Shown here: piece after piece, positions 26,526 to 34,133 of the stretch
Numbering within the stretch: position 1 is the first letter of the stretch
Layout of the letters: each line of letters begins with the position of its first letter
From: Billgrantia ethanolica
Lineage (GTDB): Bacteria; Pseudomonadota; Gammaproteobacteria; Pseudomonadales; Halomonadaceae
Assembly: GCF_021404305.1 (NCBI RefSeq)
Contig: NZ_JABFTX010000001.1
Location: 310,001-374,000, forward strand
Direction: 5' to 3'
Length of the DNA: 64,000 nucleotides
Notes under the pieces: model-generated
Told to the model about the DNA's origin: nothing
Databases searched by the model: none
The model's input: only the letters and a program-made list of their open reading frames with translations
Position numbers and translations under genes: made by a program

Positions 26526-27800
26526 ATGAGCGAGTCGGAACAGACCACAGCCCCGGCCGAGAACCGCAAGCCCAAGCGTCGTCGTCGCAAGCCGCGCCGC
26601 AGCCAGTCCAACTGGGACCTGCGCCAGTTTCAGGTGCCTGCCGTGGCGGGCAAGTGGCGCTTTCACGACTTCGATCTGCCGCTGCCGCTGATGCGCGCCA
26701 TCCACGCCCTGGGCTTCGAGTACTGCACGCCGATCCAGGCCGAAGCGTTGACCCACACCCTGCTGGGTGGCGATGTGGTGGGCAAGGCCCAGACCGGCAC
26801 CGGCAAGACCGCTGCCTTCCTGATCTCGATCCTGGCCTACTTCCTCGAGGAAGAGGCGCCAAATGGGCAAAAGCCCGGTGCGCCGCGTGCGCTGATCGTG
26901 GCGCCGACCCGTGAGCTGGCGCTGCAGATCGAGAAGGACGCCAAGGCATTGGCGCGCTTCACCGACCTCAACGTGGCCAGCGTGGTCGGCGGCATGGACT
27001 ACCAGAAACAGCGCGAGCACCTGGGCAAGAGGCTCGACATCCTGGTCGCCACTCCCGGTCGCCTGCTCGACTTCCACGAGAAGCGCGACGTCGATCTCAC
27101 CCAGGTCGAGATCCTGGTGCTCGACGAGGCCGATCGCATGTTGTCGATGGGCTTCATTCCCGACGTCAAGCGCATCATTCGCCACACGCCGAAGAAGGAA
27201 GAGCGTCAGACCTTCCTGTTCTCGGCGACCTTCTCCGATGACATCCTCAACCTGGCCAGCCAGTGGACCCACCAGCCGACCCACGTCGAGATCGAGGTCA
27301 CGGTGGACAACAAGGCCAACATCGATCAGCGCGTCTACATGGTCGGCGATGACGACAAGCAGCGCCTGCTGATCAACCTGTTGAAGCAGGAGAGCTTCGA
27401 CCGGGTGATGGTGTTCGGCAATCGCCGCGACCTGGTGCGCAAGCTCGAGGGCCTGCTGAAGAAAGCCGATATCAACGTGGCCATGCTCTCCGGCGACGTG
27501 CCGCAGAATCAGCGCATCAAGACCCTGGAGCGCTTCCGCGAGGGCGAGGTGCAGGTGCTGGTAGCCACCGACGTGGCCGGCCGCGGCATCCATATCGAGG
27601 ATGTCAGCCACGTGATCAATTACACCCTGCCCGAGGATCCGGAGGATTACGTCCACCGCATCGGCCGTACCGGCCGCGCCGGGGCCACCGGGGTGTCGAT
27701 CAGCTTCGTTGGCGAAGAGGATGCCTTCTCGCTGCCGGAGATCGAACGCTACATCCAGGACAAGCTGCCCTGCGAGCACCCGCCCGAGGGGCTGCTGTAA
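26526..27800 (+). CDS. rhlB: DEAD-box RNA helicase, RhlB-like
   Basis: ATP-dependent RNA helicase, probably the degradosome-type RhlB. 424 aa from the ATG at 26526; a longer frame reaches 26382 but the added part is atypical. An Arg/Lys-rich N-terminal tail is followed by the Q motif (FEYCTPIQ), Walker A (AQTGTGKT), [13 protein letters not shown] (VLDEADRM), SAT, and C-terminal [12 protein letters not shown] with [11 protein letters not shown] -10-like TACAAT lies at 26470-26475. Its stop is 5 nt from dinG. Confidence 0.88.
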   Translation: MSESEQTTAPAENRKPKRRRRKPRRSQSNWDLRQFQVPAVAGKWRFHDFDLPLPLMRAIHALGFEYCTPIQAEALTHTLLGGDVVGKAQTGTGKTAAFLISILAYFLEEEAPNGQKPGAPRALIVAPTRELALQIEKDAKALARFTDLNVASVVGGMDYQKQREHLGKRLDILVATPGRLLDFHEKRDVDLTQVEILVLDEADRMLSMGFIPDVKRIIRHTPKKEERQTFLFSATFSDDILNLASQWTHQPTHVEIEVTVDNKANIDQRVYMVGDDDKQRLLINLLKQESFDRVMVFGNRRDLVRKLEGLLKKADINVAMLSGDVPQNQRIKTLERFREGEVQVLVATDVAGRGIHIEDVSHVINYTLPEDPEDYVHRIGRTGRAGATGVSISFVGEEDAFSLPEIERYIQDKLPCEHPPEGLL

Positions 27801-27805
27801 CGGCC

Positions 27806-29938
27806 ATGCTGGACGAGGCCCTCAAGGGCGAGATACAGGCCGCCTACCGTCGCGTGCTGGAGGCCCAGGGGCTGACGCCACGCTACGGCCAGCGGCTGAT
27901 GATCGCCGAGATCGCCCGCACCCTGGGCGGCATCGAGGCCGACGACGCCGGCAAGCGGCTCTCCGACGAGCACGTCTGCGTGCTCGAGGCGGGCACCGGC
28001 ACCGGCAAGACCCTGGCCTACCTGCTGGCGGCGCTGCCGGTGGCCAAGGCCAAGGGCAAGCGCCTGGTGGTGGCCACGGCCACCATTGCCTTGCAGGAGC
28101 AGGTGCTGCTGCAGGACCTGCCTACTCTCAAGGCCCACAGCGGCCTCGATTTCGACTACGCCCTGGCCAAGGGGCGCGGTCGCTACCTCTGCCTGACGCG
28201 CCTGGAGCAGGCCCTCGATGGCGTCGAGGGCAATCCGACCCTGTCGCTGTTCGAGCAGAGCCTGGCGCAGGGGGGCGGTGACCACTTCCAGGCGCTGGTG
28301 CAGGAAATGGCCGACGCCTACGGCAGCGGCCGCTGGGAAGGGGATCGCGAGAGCTGGCCGGTGGCCATCGACGACGGCGACTGGCGGCGGCTGACCATCG
28401 ACCATCGCCAGTGCACCAATCGCCGCTGCGGTCATTTTGCCGCCTGCGCCTTTTTCCGTGCCCGCCGCGACCTCGAGAGTGCCGACATCATCGTCGCCAA
28501 CCACGACCTGGTGCTGGCCGACCTGTCGCTGGGCGGCGGCGTGGTGCTGCCGCCCCCGGGAGACTGCATCTACGTCTTCGACGAAGGCCACCACCTGCCG
28601 GACAAGGCGTTGAACCACTTCGCCCACCGCGTGGGCGTCAACGGTACGCTGCGCTGGCTGGGCAACCTGAAGAAATCGCTGACCGAACTCAACCAGGCGC
28701 TGGCGATACAGCCGACCCTCGCGCGGCTGCTGGCCGGGCTGCCGGAAACCATCGCCGCGCTGGAGCCGCGTCTGGGTGAGGCCTATTCCCTGGGTCATCA
28801 GCTGGCCGGGCGGCAGCATGGGCTCGCGGAAGATGAGGAGAATCATCAGTACCGCTTCGAGATGGGGCGCGTTCCCGAGGCCCTGCGCGAGCATGCGGGC
28901 AATCTGCTGGTGGGCTTCGCCGAACTCTCTCGCACGCTGGAAACCATGAGCGACATCCTGCGTGAGAGCCTCGACCCCGACAAGCACACCGGGCTCGAAC
29001 GCGAGCAGGCCGAGGCGTGGCTGCCGCTGCTGGCGCTGTTGCACGGCCGCGCGCTGGAGGCCCACGGGCTGTGGGAGGCGTATGCCGAAACCGATATGGA
29101 TGGCGAAGCACCAAGAGCGCGCTGGTTGACGCTGGAGCGCTTCGGCAGTGAACCGGAACTGACGTTTTCGGCGAGCCCCGTGTCGGCCGCGCCGACCCTG
29201 GCCAAGAGTCTGTGGGGCAGCTGCTTCGGTGCGGTGGTGACCTCGGCCACGCTGACCGCGCTGGGTCGCTTCGAGCGCCTGCAGGAGCGTGCCGGGCTGG
29301 CCAACCGCTACCGCTACCAGCGTTTGCCGAGCCCCTTCGATTACTCCCGTGCGGTGCTGAGCGTGCCGCGCCAGGCCGTGGACCCCGGTGACCGCGATGC
29401 CCACGAGGGGGCCATCGTCGATTTCGTCAGCGGGCTGGGCGACAAGGAAGCCGTGCTGATGCTGTTCTCGTCGCGGGCGCAGCTGCGTGCGGTGGAGAAG
29501 GCGCTGCCGGCGACGTGGCGCGAGCGGGTCTTGGCCCAGGACCGCCTGCCCAAGCGCGAGCTCATCGAGCGTCATCGGGCGCGGGTGGATGGCGGCGAGG
29601 GCAGTGTGATCTTCGGCCTGGCGAGCTTCGCCGAGGGCATCGATCTGCCCGGCGACTATCTCACCCATGTGGTGATCACGCGGCTGCCGTTCGCCGTGCC
29701 CGACGATCCGGTGGGGGCGACTCTGGCCGAATGGATCGAGAGCCGGGGCGGCAATCCCTTCATGCGCATCAGCGTGCCCGATGCCTCGATCAAACTGGTG
29801 CAGGCGTGCGGCCGGCTGATCCGCAAGGAGGCCGATCAGGGGCGCATCACGCTGCTTGACCGACGCGTGCTCACGCGGCGCTACGGCCAGGCGCTGCTTG
29901 ATGCGCTGCCGCCGTTCAGGCGAGAGATCGACGGGTAG
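27806..29938 (+). CDS. dinG: ATP-dependent DNA helicase DinG
   Basis: XPD-like superfamily 2 helicase that resolves R-loops and other structures. It is 710 aa. Walker A GTGTGKT is at residues 63-69; the 4Fe-4S ligands are Cys129, Cys203, Cys208 and Cys214 (HRQCTNRRCGHFAAC); the DEGH box lies in VFDEGHHL; C-terminal motif VI is VQACGRLIRKEADQG. It begins 5 nt after rhlB, so the two are probably co-transcribed, and is followed by a strong terminator. Confidence 0.94.
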   Translation: MLDEALKGEIQAAYRRVLEAQGLTPRYGQRLMIAEIARTLGGIEADDAGKRLSDEHVCVLEAGTGTGKTLAYLLAALPVAKAKGKRLVVATATIALQEQVLLQDLPTLKAHSGLDFDYALAKGRGRYLCLTRLEQALDGVEGNPTLSLFEQSLAQGGGDHFQALVQEMADAYGSGRWEGDRESWPVAIDDGDWRRLTIDHRQCTNRRCGHFAACAFFRARRDLESADIIVANHDLVLADLSLGGGVVLPPPGDCIYVFDEGHHLPDKALNHFAHRVGVNGTLRWLGNLKKSLTELNQALAIQPTLARLLAGLPETIAALEPRLGEAYSLGHQLAGRQHGLAEDEENHQYRFEMGRVPEALREHAGNLLVGFAELSRTLETMSDILRESLDPDKHTGLEREQAEAWLPLLALLHGRALEAHGLWEAYAETDMDGEAPRARWLTLERFGSEPELTFSASPVSAAPTLAKSLWGSCFGAVVTSATLTALGRFERLQERAGLANRYRYQRLPSPFDYSRAVLSVPRQAVDPGDRDAHEGAIVDFVSGLGDKEAVLMLFSSRAQLRAVEKALPATWRERVLAQDRLPKRELIERHRARVDGGEGSVIFGLASFAEGIDLPGDYLTHVVITRLPFAVPDDPVGATLAEWIESRGGNPFMRISVPDASIKLVQACGRLIRKEADQGRITLLDRRVLTRRYGQALLDALPPFRREIDG

Positions 29939-29953
29939 GGGCCCGCAACGACA

Positions 29954-29980
29954 AGGGCCCGCAGCGCGGGCCCTCTTTCT
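29954..29980 (+). terminator. Terminator of rhlB-dinG
   Basis: Perfect 9-bp stem (AGGGCCCGC / GCGGGCCCT) with a 3-base loop followed by CTTTCT. It lies between converging dinG and aroG. Confidence 0.85.
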
Positions 29981-30019
29981 CTGTGGTCTTGCTTGTATCC
30001 TGGCTGTCAATCCTGGCTA

Positions 30020-31096
30020 TCAGCCCTGGCGTCGCTCCGCCAGCACCGGACTGAGCTTGTTTGCCATGCGCCTCATGGTCTCCTCGGTGGTGGCCCAGTC
30101 GATGCAGGCATCGGTGACGGAAACGCCGTACTGCATCTGACTGTGATCGTCGAGGATCTTCTGGCTGCCCCAGCCGATATTGGATTCCACCATCAGACCC
30201 ATGATCGAGCGGTTGCCCTCGAGGATCTGGTTGGTGACGTTGTCCAGCACCAGTGGCTGCAGCGCCGGGTCCTTGTTGGAGTTGGCGTGGGAGCAGTCGA
30301 TCATGATGTTGGGCTTGATGCCGGCCTTCTTCAGCTCCTGCTCGGCCAGCGCCACGCTGACGCTGTCGTAGTTGGGCTTGCCGTTACCGCCGCGCAGCAC
30401 CACATGAGCGTAAGCGTTGCCGCGGGTGCGGATGATCGCCACCTGGCCGCTCTGGTTGATGCCGAGGAAATTGTGCGGATGCGAGACCGACTGCAAGGCG
30501 TTGATGGCCACGTCGAGGCTGCCGTCGGTGCCGTTCTTGAAGCCCACCGGGCTGGAGAGGCCCGAGGACATCTCGCGATGGGTCTGGGACTCGGTGGTGC
30601 GAGCGCCAATGGCCGACCAGCTGATGCAGTCCTGCAGGTACTGTGGCGAGATCGGGTCCAGCGCCTCGGTGGCCAGCGGCAGGCCGAGCTCGGAGAGCTC
30701 CACCAGCAGTTTGCGGGCGATGTGCAGCCCTTCCTCGATCTCGAACGAGCCGTTGAGGTGCGGGTCGTTGATCAGGCCCTTCCAGCCGACGGTGGTACGC
30801 GGCTTCTCGAAATAGACGCGCATCACGATGAACAGGCTGTCCTTGACCTCGTCGGCCAGGCGGCGCAGGCGGCGCGCATAGTCGAGGGCGGCGTCGACGT
30901 CGTGGATCGAGCAGGGGCCGACCACGACGAGCAGGCGCGGGTCGCTGCCGTCGAGAATGTTCTGAATGGTCCGGCGACCCTCGATCACCGTTCTCTCGGC
31001 GACGTCACCGAGGGGGATCTCGTTCTTGAGGGCTTCGGGAGTGATCAGTACGTCCTGGGAAAGGACGTTGAGGTTGCTGACCTGCTGATCTGACAT
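30020..31096 (-). CDS. aroG: 3-deoxy-7-phosphoheptulonate synthase (class I DAHP synthase)
   Basis: First enzyme of the shikimate pathway, condensing PEP with erythrose 4-phosphate. 358 aa from the ATG at 31096; an in-frame start at 31129 is less likely. Class I motifs are VVGPCSIHD, VMRVYFEKPRTTVGWKGLIND, GARTTESQTHREMSSGLS, FKNGTDG, IMIDCSHANSNKD and EGNRSIMG. The feedback type (Phe, Tyr or Trp) cannot be told by eye, so the gene letter is provisional. Confidence 0.93.
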   Translation of the reverse strand: MSDQQVSNLNVLSQDVLITPEALKNEIPLGDVAERTVIEGRRTIQNILDGSDPRLLVVVGPCSIHDVDAALDYARRLRRLADEVKDSLFIVMRVYFEKPRTTVGWKGLINDPHLNGSFEIEEGLHIARKLLVELSELGLPLATEALDPISPQYLQDCISWSAIGARTTESQTHREMSSGLSSPVGFKNGTDGSLDVAINALQSVSHPHNFLGINQSGQVAIIRTRGNAYAHVVLRGGNGKPNYDSVSVALAEQELKKAGIKPNIMIDCSHANSNKDPALQPLVLDNVTNQILEGNRSIMGLMVESNIGWGSQKILDDHSQMQYGVSVTDACIDWATTEETMRRMANKLSPVLAERRQG

Positions 31097-31178
31097 GTTG
31101 CTACCTGTGTCGTGATGCGTTGAAGGCAATAAGATGAACTACTATACACCCGCCGGGGGAATAATCGGCAATCGGAAC

Positions 31179-31206
31179 GGAACCCGAAGCGGCTGGAGGG
31201 GTCTCA
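31179..31206 (+). promoter_or_regulatory. Candidate sigma-E-type promoter of rpoE
   Basis: GGAAC (31179-31183), then 18 nt, then TCTCA (31202-31206). The spacing equals that of the sigma-E/AlgU consensus (GGAACTT-N16-TCTRA), but the -35 lacks the TT and the -10 has one mismatch. It would give an rpoE leader of roughly 180 nt and autoregulation, as is known for rpoE/algU. Confidence 0.4.
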
Positions 31207-31394
31207 GCGCCGGCAGCATGGCGGCCGGCTTGATGCGCGGCCAAGAAAGAGGAACACTTGTCGGGACGGACGACCACGTCCAGGGACATTCAGCGGCCAA
31301 CGGGCTCCAGGTTGAAACCATGCAAGCAGATTATTCAACGACGCTTTACACCCGCATCCCGCCTCGGGGCGCTGCCCTGTCGGGGAGGGCATGA

Positions 31395-32000
31395 ATGGGC
31401 AACCGGGAAACCGACCAGCAGCTCGTGGAGCGTGCGCAACAGGGCGATACGCGTGCCTTCGACCTGCTGGTGAAGAAGTATCAGCACAAGATCATCGGCT
31501 TGATCGGTCGCTACGTTCAGGACCACGCCGAAGTGCAGGATGTGGCCCAGGAGGCTTTCATCAAAGCCTATCGTGCACTGGGCAAGTTTCGCGCCGAGAG
31601 CGCGTTCTATACTTGGATGTATCGCATCGCCATCAATACGGCAAAGAACCATCTCGTCTCGAAGGGGCGCCGCCCACCAGGCAGCGATCTCGATATCGTC
31701 GATGCCGAAATTCTCGACCATAGCGGGCGACTTGCCGATATCGAAACCCCGGAGTCGTCGCTGGCCCGGGATCAACTTGAGACGGCCGTCTTCGAGGCCA
31801 TCGAAAATCTACCCGACGATCTGCGCACGGCCATCACCCTGCGTGAACTCGATGGGCTCTCCTACGAGGACATCGCCAATATCATGCAGTGTCCGGTAGG
31901 GACGGTCCGCTCGAGGATCTTTCGTGCTCGTGAGGCGGTGGATCAGCATATTCAGCCGCTGGTGGAGACGGCTCGGACACGGGAATCGGTGACCGAGTGA
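31395..32000 (+). CDS. rpoE: RNA polymerase sigma-E factor (RpoE/AlgU)
   Basis: Extracytoplasmic-function sigma factor for envelope stress. It is 201 aa. Region 2 is visible as FDLLVKKYQHKIIGLIGRYV, DVAQEAFIKAYRAL and FYTWMYRIAINTAKNHL. Region 4 is visible as LPDDLRTAITLRELDGLSYE with IANIMQCPVGTVRSRIFRARE. It heads rpoE-rseA-rseB-mucD, the same set as Pseudomonas algU-mucA-mucB-mucD. The 183-bp gap to rseA is long for this pair and contains two hairpins. Confidence 0.96.
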   Translation: MGNRETDQQLVERAQQGDTRAFDLLVKKYQHKIIGLIGRYVQDHAEVQDVAQEAFIKAYRALGKFRAESAFYTWMYRIAINTAKNHLVSKGRRPPGSDLDIVDAEILDHSGRLADIETPESSLARDQLETAVFEAIENLPDDLRTAITLRELDGLSYEDIANIMQCPVGTVRSRIFRAREAVDQHIQPLVETARTRESVTE

Positions 32001-32022
32001 AGTTTTTCAAGAAGTTTTCGTC

Positions 32023-32047
32023 TCGGCGCTGAACTGTCTCGCGCCGA
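32023..32047 (+). repeat. Hairpin 1 in the rpoE-rseA gap
   Basis: 7-bp inverted repeat (TCGGCGC / GCGCCGA) with an 11-base loop, 23 nt after the rpoE stop. No T run follows, so it is not a classical terminator. Confidence 0.5.
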
Positions 32048-32097
32048 TGACGTCTGAAGCATTGACCGCAGTATGACAGCGGCAAATCATGGGCTGT

Positions 32098-32130
32098 CGG
32101 CATTCCGTTTCGGTGCGTTCGGGAATGCCG
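32098..32130 (+). repeat. Hairpin 2 in the rpoE-rseA gap
   Basis: 9-bp perfect inverted repeat (CGGCATTCC / GGAATGCCG) with a 15-base loop, about 50 nt before rseA. It could act in mRNA processing or attenuation between sigma factor and anti-sigma factor. Confidence 0.5.
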
Positions 32131-32182
32131 GAAAACATTGGTAGCAAGGCAGGGTGCCTTGTCGATGTGGGGGTGTAGAGGA

Positions 32183-32893
32183 ATGAGTCAGAATGCACGG
32201 GAATCGCTTTCTGCCCTGATGGACAACGAAGGTGATGATCTCGAGCTTCGCCGGACGCTCAAGTCGCTCGAAGAGCAGCCGGACGCGGCGGAAGCCTGGC
32301 GGCGCTATCATCTGATGCGCAGCGTGATGCGGCGGGATCATGACATCGATGTCAGCACGGACCTCTCGGCCGGCATCATGGCCAGGCTCCATGCCGAGCC
32401 GGTGCCCGAAATGGAAGCGCCTCGTATTGCACCGCGTCGCATGCAGCCCTTCGCTCGCAGCGCAGGCATTGCGGCGGCGGTCACGCTGATGGTGATCACC
32501 GGGGTGCAGTTCTACAACGGCACCGATTTCACTCGCACGGGCGGTGAATCCGAGCTGGCCGACAACCAAGTCCCCGCAGCTGCAGGCCAGACTCAGCGCA
32601 ACCTCGTGGCACAGGCCGGAGGCGGCAGTCAGGCCACCCCCGTTGGCATGCCGTTATTCTCTCCGGCGCTGTCGGGCGGTCAGGCAGGCGGCGTGATGCC
32701 GGTCGGCGCCAGCTTCGACAATCCCCTGTTCATGACTCCCAACCCGCGCCAGTCCCGCAGCACCGACCAGGAGCAGGCGCGCTTGCTGCAGTCATATCTC
32801 GACCGTCACTCTCAGGGGGCCACCAACCTGAGCGGCGACGTCTGGATGCCACTCCTGCGGGCTTCGGGTAACGAGACGCTGGGGCAGCGCTGA
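32183..32893 (+). CDS. rseA: Sigma-E anti-sigma factor RseA/MucA
   Basis: Single-pass inner-membrane protein that sequesters RpoE and is released by regulated proteolysis. The start is ATG at 32183 (GAGGA just upstream); the product is 236 aa. The N-terminal RseA domain has ESLSALMDNEGDDLELRRTL and AWRRYHLMRSVMRRD. The membrane span is at about residues 93-110. The C-terminal periplasmic part is low-complexity. Its stop overlaps the rseB start by one base. Confidence 0.92.
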   Translation: MSQNARESLSALMDNEGDDLELRRTLKSLEEQPDAAEAWRRYHLMRSVMRRDHDIDVSTDLSAGIMARLHAEPVPEMEAPRIAPRRMQPFARSAGIAAAVTLMVITGVQFYNGTDFTRTGGESELADNQVPAAAGQTQRNLVAQAGGGSQATPVGMPLFSPALSGGQAGGVMPVGASFDNPLFMTPNPRQSRSTDQEQARLLQSYLDRHSQGATNLSGDVWMPLLRASGNETLGQR

Positions 32894-33912
32894 TGGTAAG
32901 CAGGCGTAACGCCAGGTGCCTGGCTGCGTTGAGCGGTGTCTTGCTCCTGGCTTACGGTGCCGTCGCGATTGCAGAAACGTCGGCGGCGATTGCAGAAGCG
33001 GCGGATGAGCCAACCGAGACCGAGCACTTCGACTGCCGTCAGCTGGCCGAGTGGGAGCGTCCCGAATCGCCCGTGGAGTGGTTCGAGCGCAGTCTGTGGG
33101 CGGGTCACTGTCATGTCTTCCAGGCGCGAGCGGTACGCATCGGCATCGATGGCGTTCGTACCCTGGCGCTCTCCCGCGACATCCAGGACGGTGTCGAGCG
33201 CGAAGTAGCGCGTTTCCTCGACGGTCCTCCCGTATTCTTCGAGCGCCGTGGCCACATCGGTCGCATGAGCTGGTCCAACGGCGACCCGGAGGTCCCCGCT
33301 TCGCCGGCAGGCATGGCCCGGCATATCGAACAGTATTACCGCCTCTCCATGGGCAGCGATGAGCGTATCGCCAATCGCAGTGCGGTTCGTCTGGATATCG
33401 AGCCGTTGGACGGTTTGCGCTTCGGCCATCGCCTTTGGCTCGACGAAGACACTGCCTTGCCGCTCAAGCGCGAGTTGATCGACGACCGAGGGCGTGTTGT
33501 CGAGACGTTCCAACTGACCGAGCTTCAACCACCGCAGCTTTACCAAGGCGGAGTGGTGCTCGATGCAACTCCCGCGCCGCCACAGCAAGCCTGGGGGGCT
33601 GGCTGGTTGCCCAATGGCTTTCTCGATCAGCCGGTCGATACGCAGACCGACCGGCACGACCCGGAGGTTGGTCATCGCATCTACAGCGACGGCCTCTCTA
33701 CGCTGAGTCTGTTCGTCGAGCCGATCGAGGAGGGGCGGGAGCGATTGATTCCCGGGCTGCATCGTCTGGGAATTTCGCTCGCCGTGGTACGCCATGTCGC
33801 GGTGGGCGGTCGGCCCATGCAGGTGGTGGCAATGGGTGAATTGCCGCCGCGGGTGCTGGCCCAGGTGGCGGAAAGTCTCTCCTGGGGCGAAGCATCCGAG
33901 GCGCCGGAGTGA
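32893..33912 (+). CDS. rseB: Sigma-E regulatory periplasmic protein RseB/MucB
   Basis: Periplasmic lipid-sensing protein that binds RseA and protects it from cleavage. It is 339 aa with a signal peptide (MVSRRNARCLAALSGVLLLA and onward to about residue 28). The MucB/RseB features include SPVEWFERSLWAGHCHVFQA, HIEQYYRLSMGSDERIANR and GLRFGHRLWLDEDTALPLKR. The start shares a base with the rseA stop. No mucC-like gene follows, unlike Pseudomonas. Confidence 0.93.
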   Translation: MVSRRNARCLAALSGVLLLAYGAVAIAETSAAIAEAADEPTETEHFDCRQLAEWERPESPVEWFERSLWAGHCHVFQARAVRIGIDGVRTLALSRDIQDGVEREVARFLDGPPVFFERRGHIGRMSWSNGDPEVPASPAGMARHIEQYYRLSMGSDERIANRSAVRLDIEPLDGLRFGHRLWLDEDTALPLKRELIDDRGRVVETFQLTELQPPQLYQGGVVLDATPAPPQQAWGAGWLPNGFLDQPVDTQTDRHDPEVGHRIYSDGLSTLSLFVEPIEEGRERLIPGLHRLGISLAVVRHVAVGGRPMQVVAMGELPPRVLAQVAESLSWGEASEAPE

Positions 33913-33997
33913 ATCGGCCCGCCAAGGGCGTCGTGGCCTGGAGTCCGGGCGCTGCGACACCTTGAGACGCCTTGAAAAGCGATCCGGGCCGCCGCAA

Positions 33998-34073
33998 TTA
34001 CCGCAAGGGAAATGAGTTACCGCAAGGGAGATGAGTTACCGCCAGGGATGCGAGTTACACCCAGGGACATCAT
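33998..34073 (+). repeat. Four tandem 19-bp repeats upstream of mucD
   Basis: Copies at 33998-34016, 34017-34035, 34036-34054 and 34055-34073 share TTACCGC-A-GGGA and then decay. Copies 1 and 2 differ by one base (TTACCGCAAGGGA[A/G]ATGAG); copy 4 is the most diverged (TTACACCCAGGGACATCAT). They fill most of the non-coding gap between rseB and mucD. Confidence 0.9.
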
Positions 34074-34083
34074 GTTTTCCCTG

Positions 34084-34098
34084 GGAACAGTAAGTTCC
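34084..34098. promoter_or_regulatory. GGAAC dyad upstream of mucD
   Basis: GGAAC-AGTAA-GTTCC: perfect 5-bp arms, 36-50 bp upstream of the mucD start. GGAAC resembles a sigma-E -35, but no TCTRA lies at the right distance, so its role is open. Confidence 0.3.
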
Positions 34099-34133
34099 GC
34101 TATAGATAATGAAATGCTGATGCAGGAGCTCTC

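Noticed and set aside
26493..27779. A 428-aa minus-strand frame opposite rhlB
   Set aside because: Shadow of RhlB codons; no motif, no start site signal, biased composition.
27749..30010. A 753-aa open frame on the minus strand opposite dinG
   Set aside because: DinG on the plus strand has all helicase motifs. The antisense frame has GC-driven composition (many His, Gln, Arg, Gly) and no family pattern.
31130..31394. A small gene or RNA in the region before rpoE
   Set aside because: The short frames lack ribosome-binding sites and conserved-looking sequence, and no strong hairpin-plus-T structure was seen. Only the candidate promoter is reported.
33998..34073. Tandem repeats as a possible CRISPR array
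   Set aside because: Units are 19 bp and directly adjacent without unique spacers, only four copies, and no cas genes are present.
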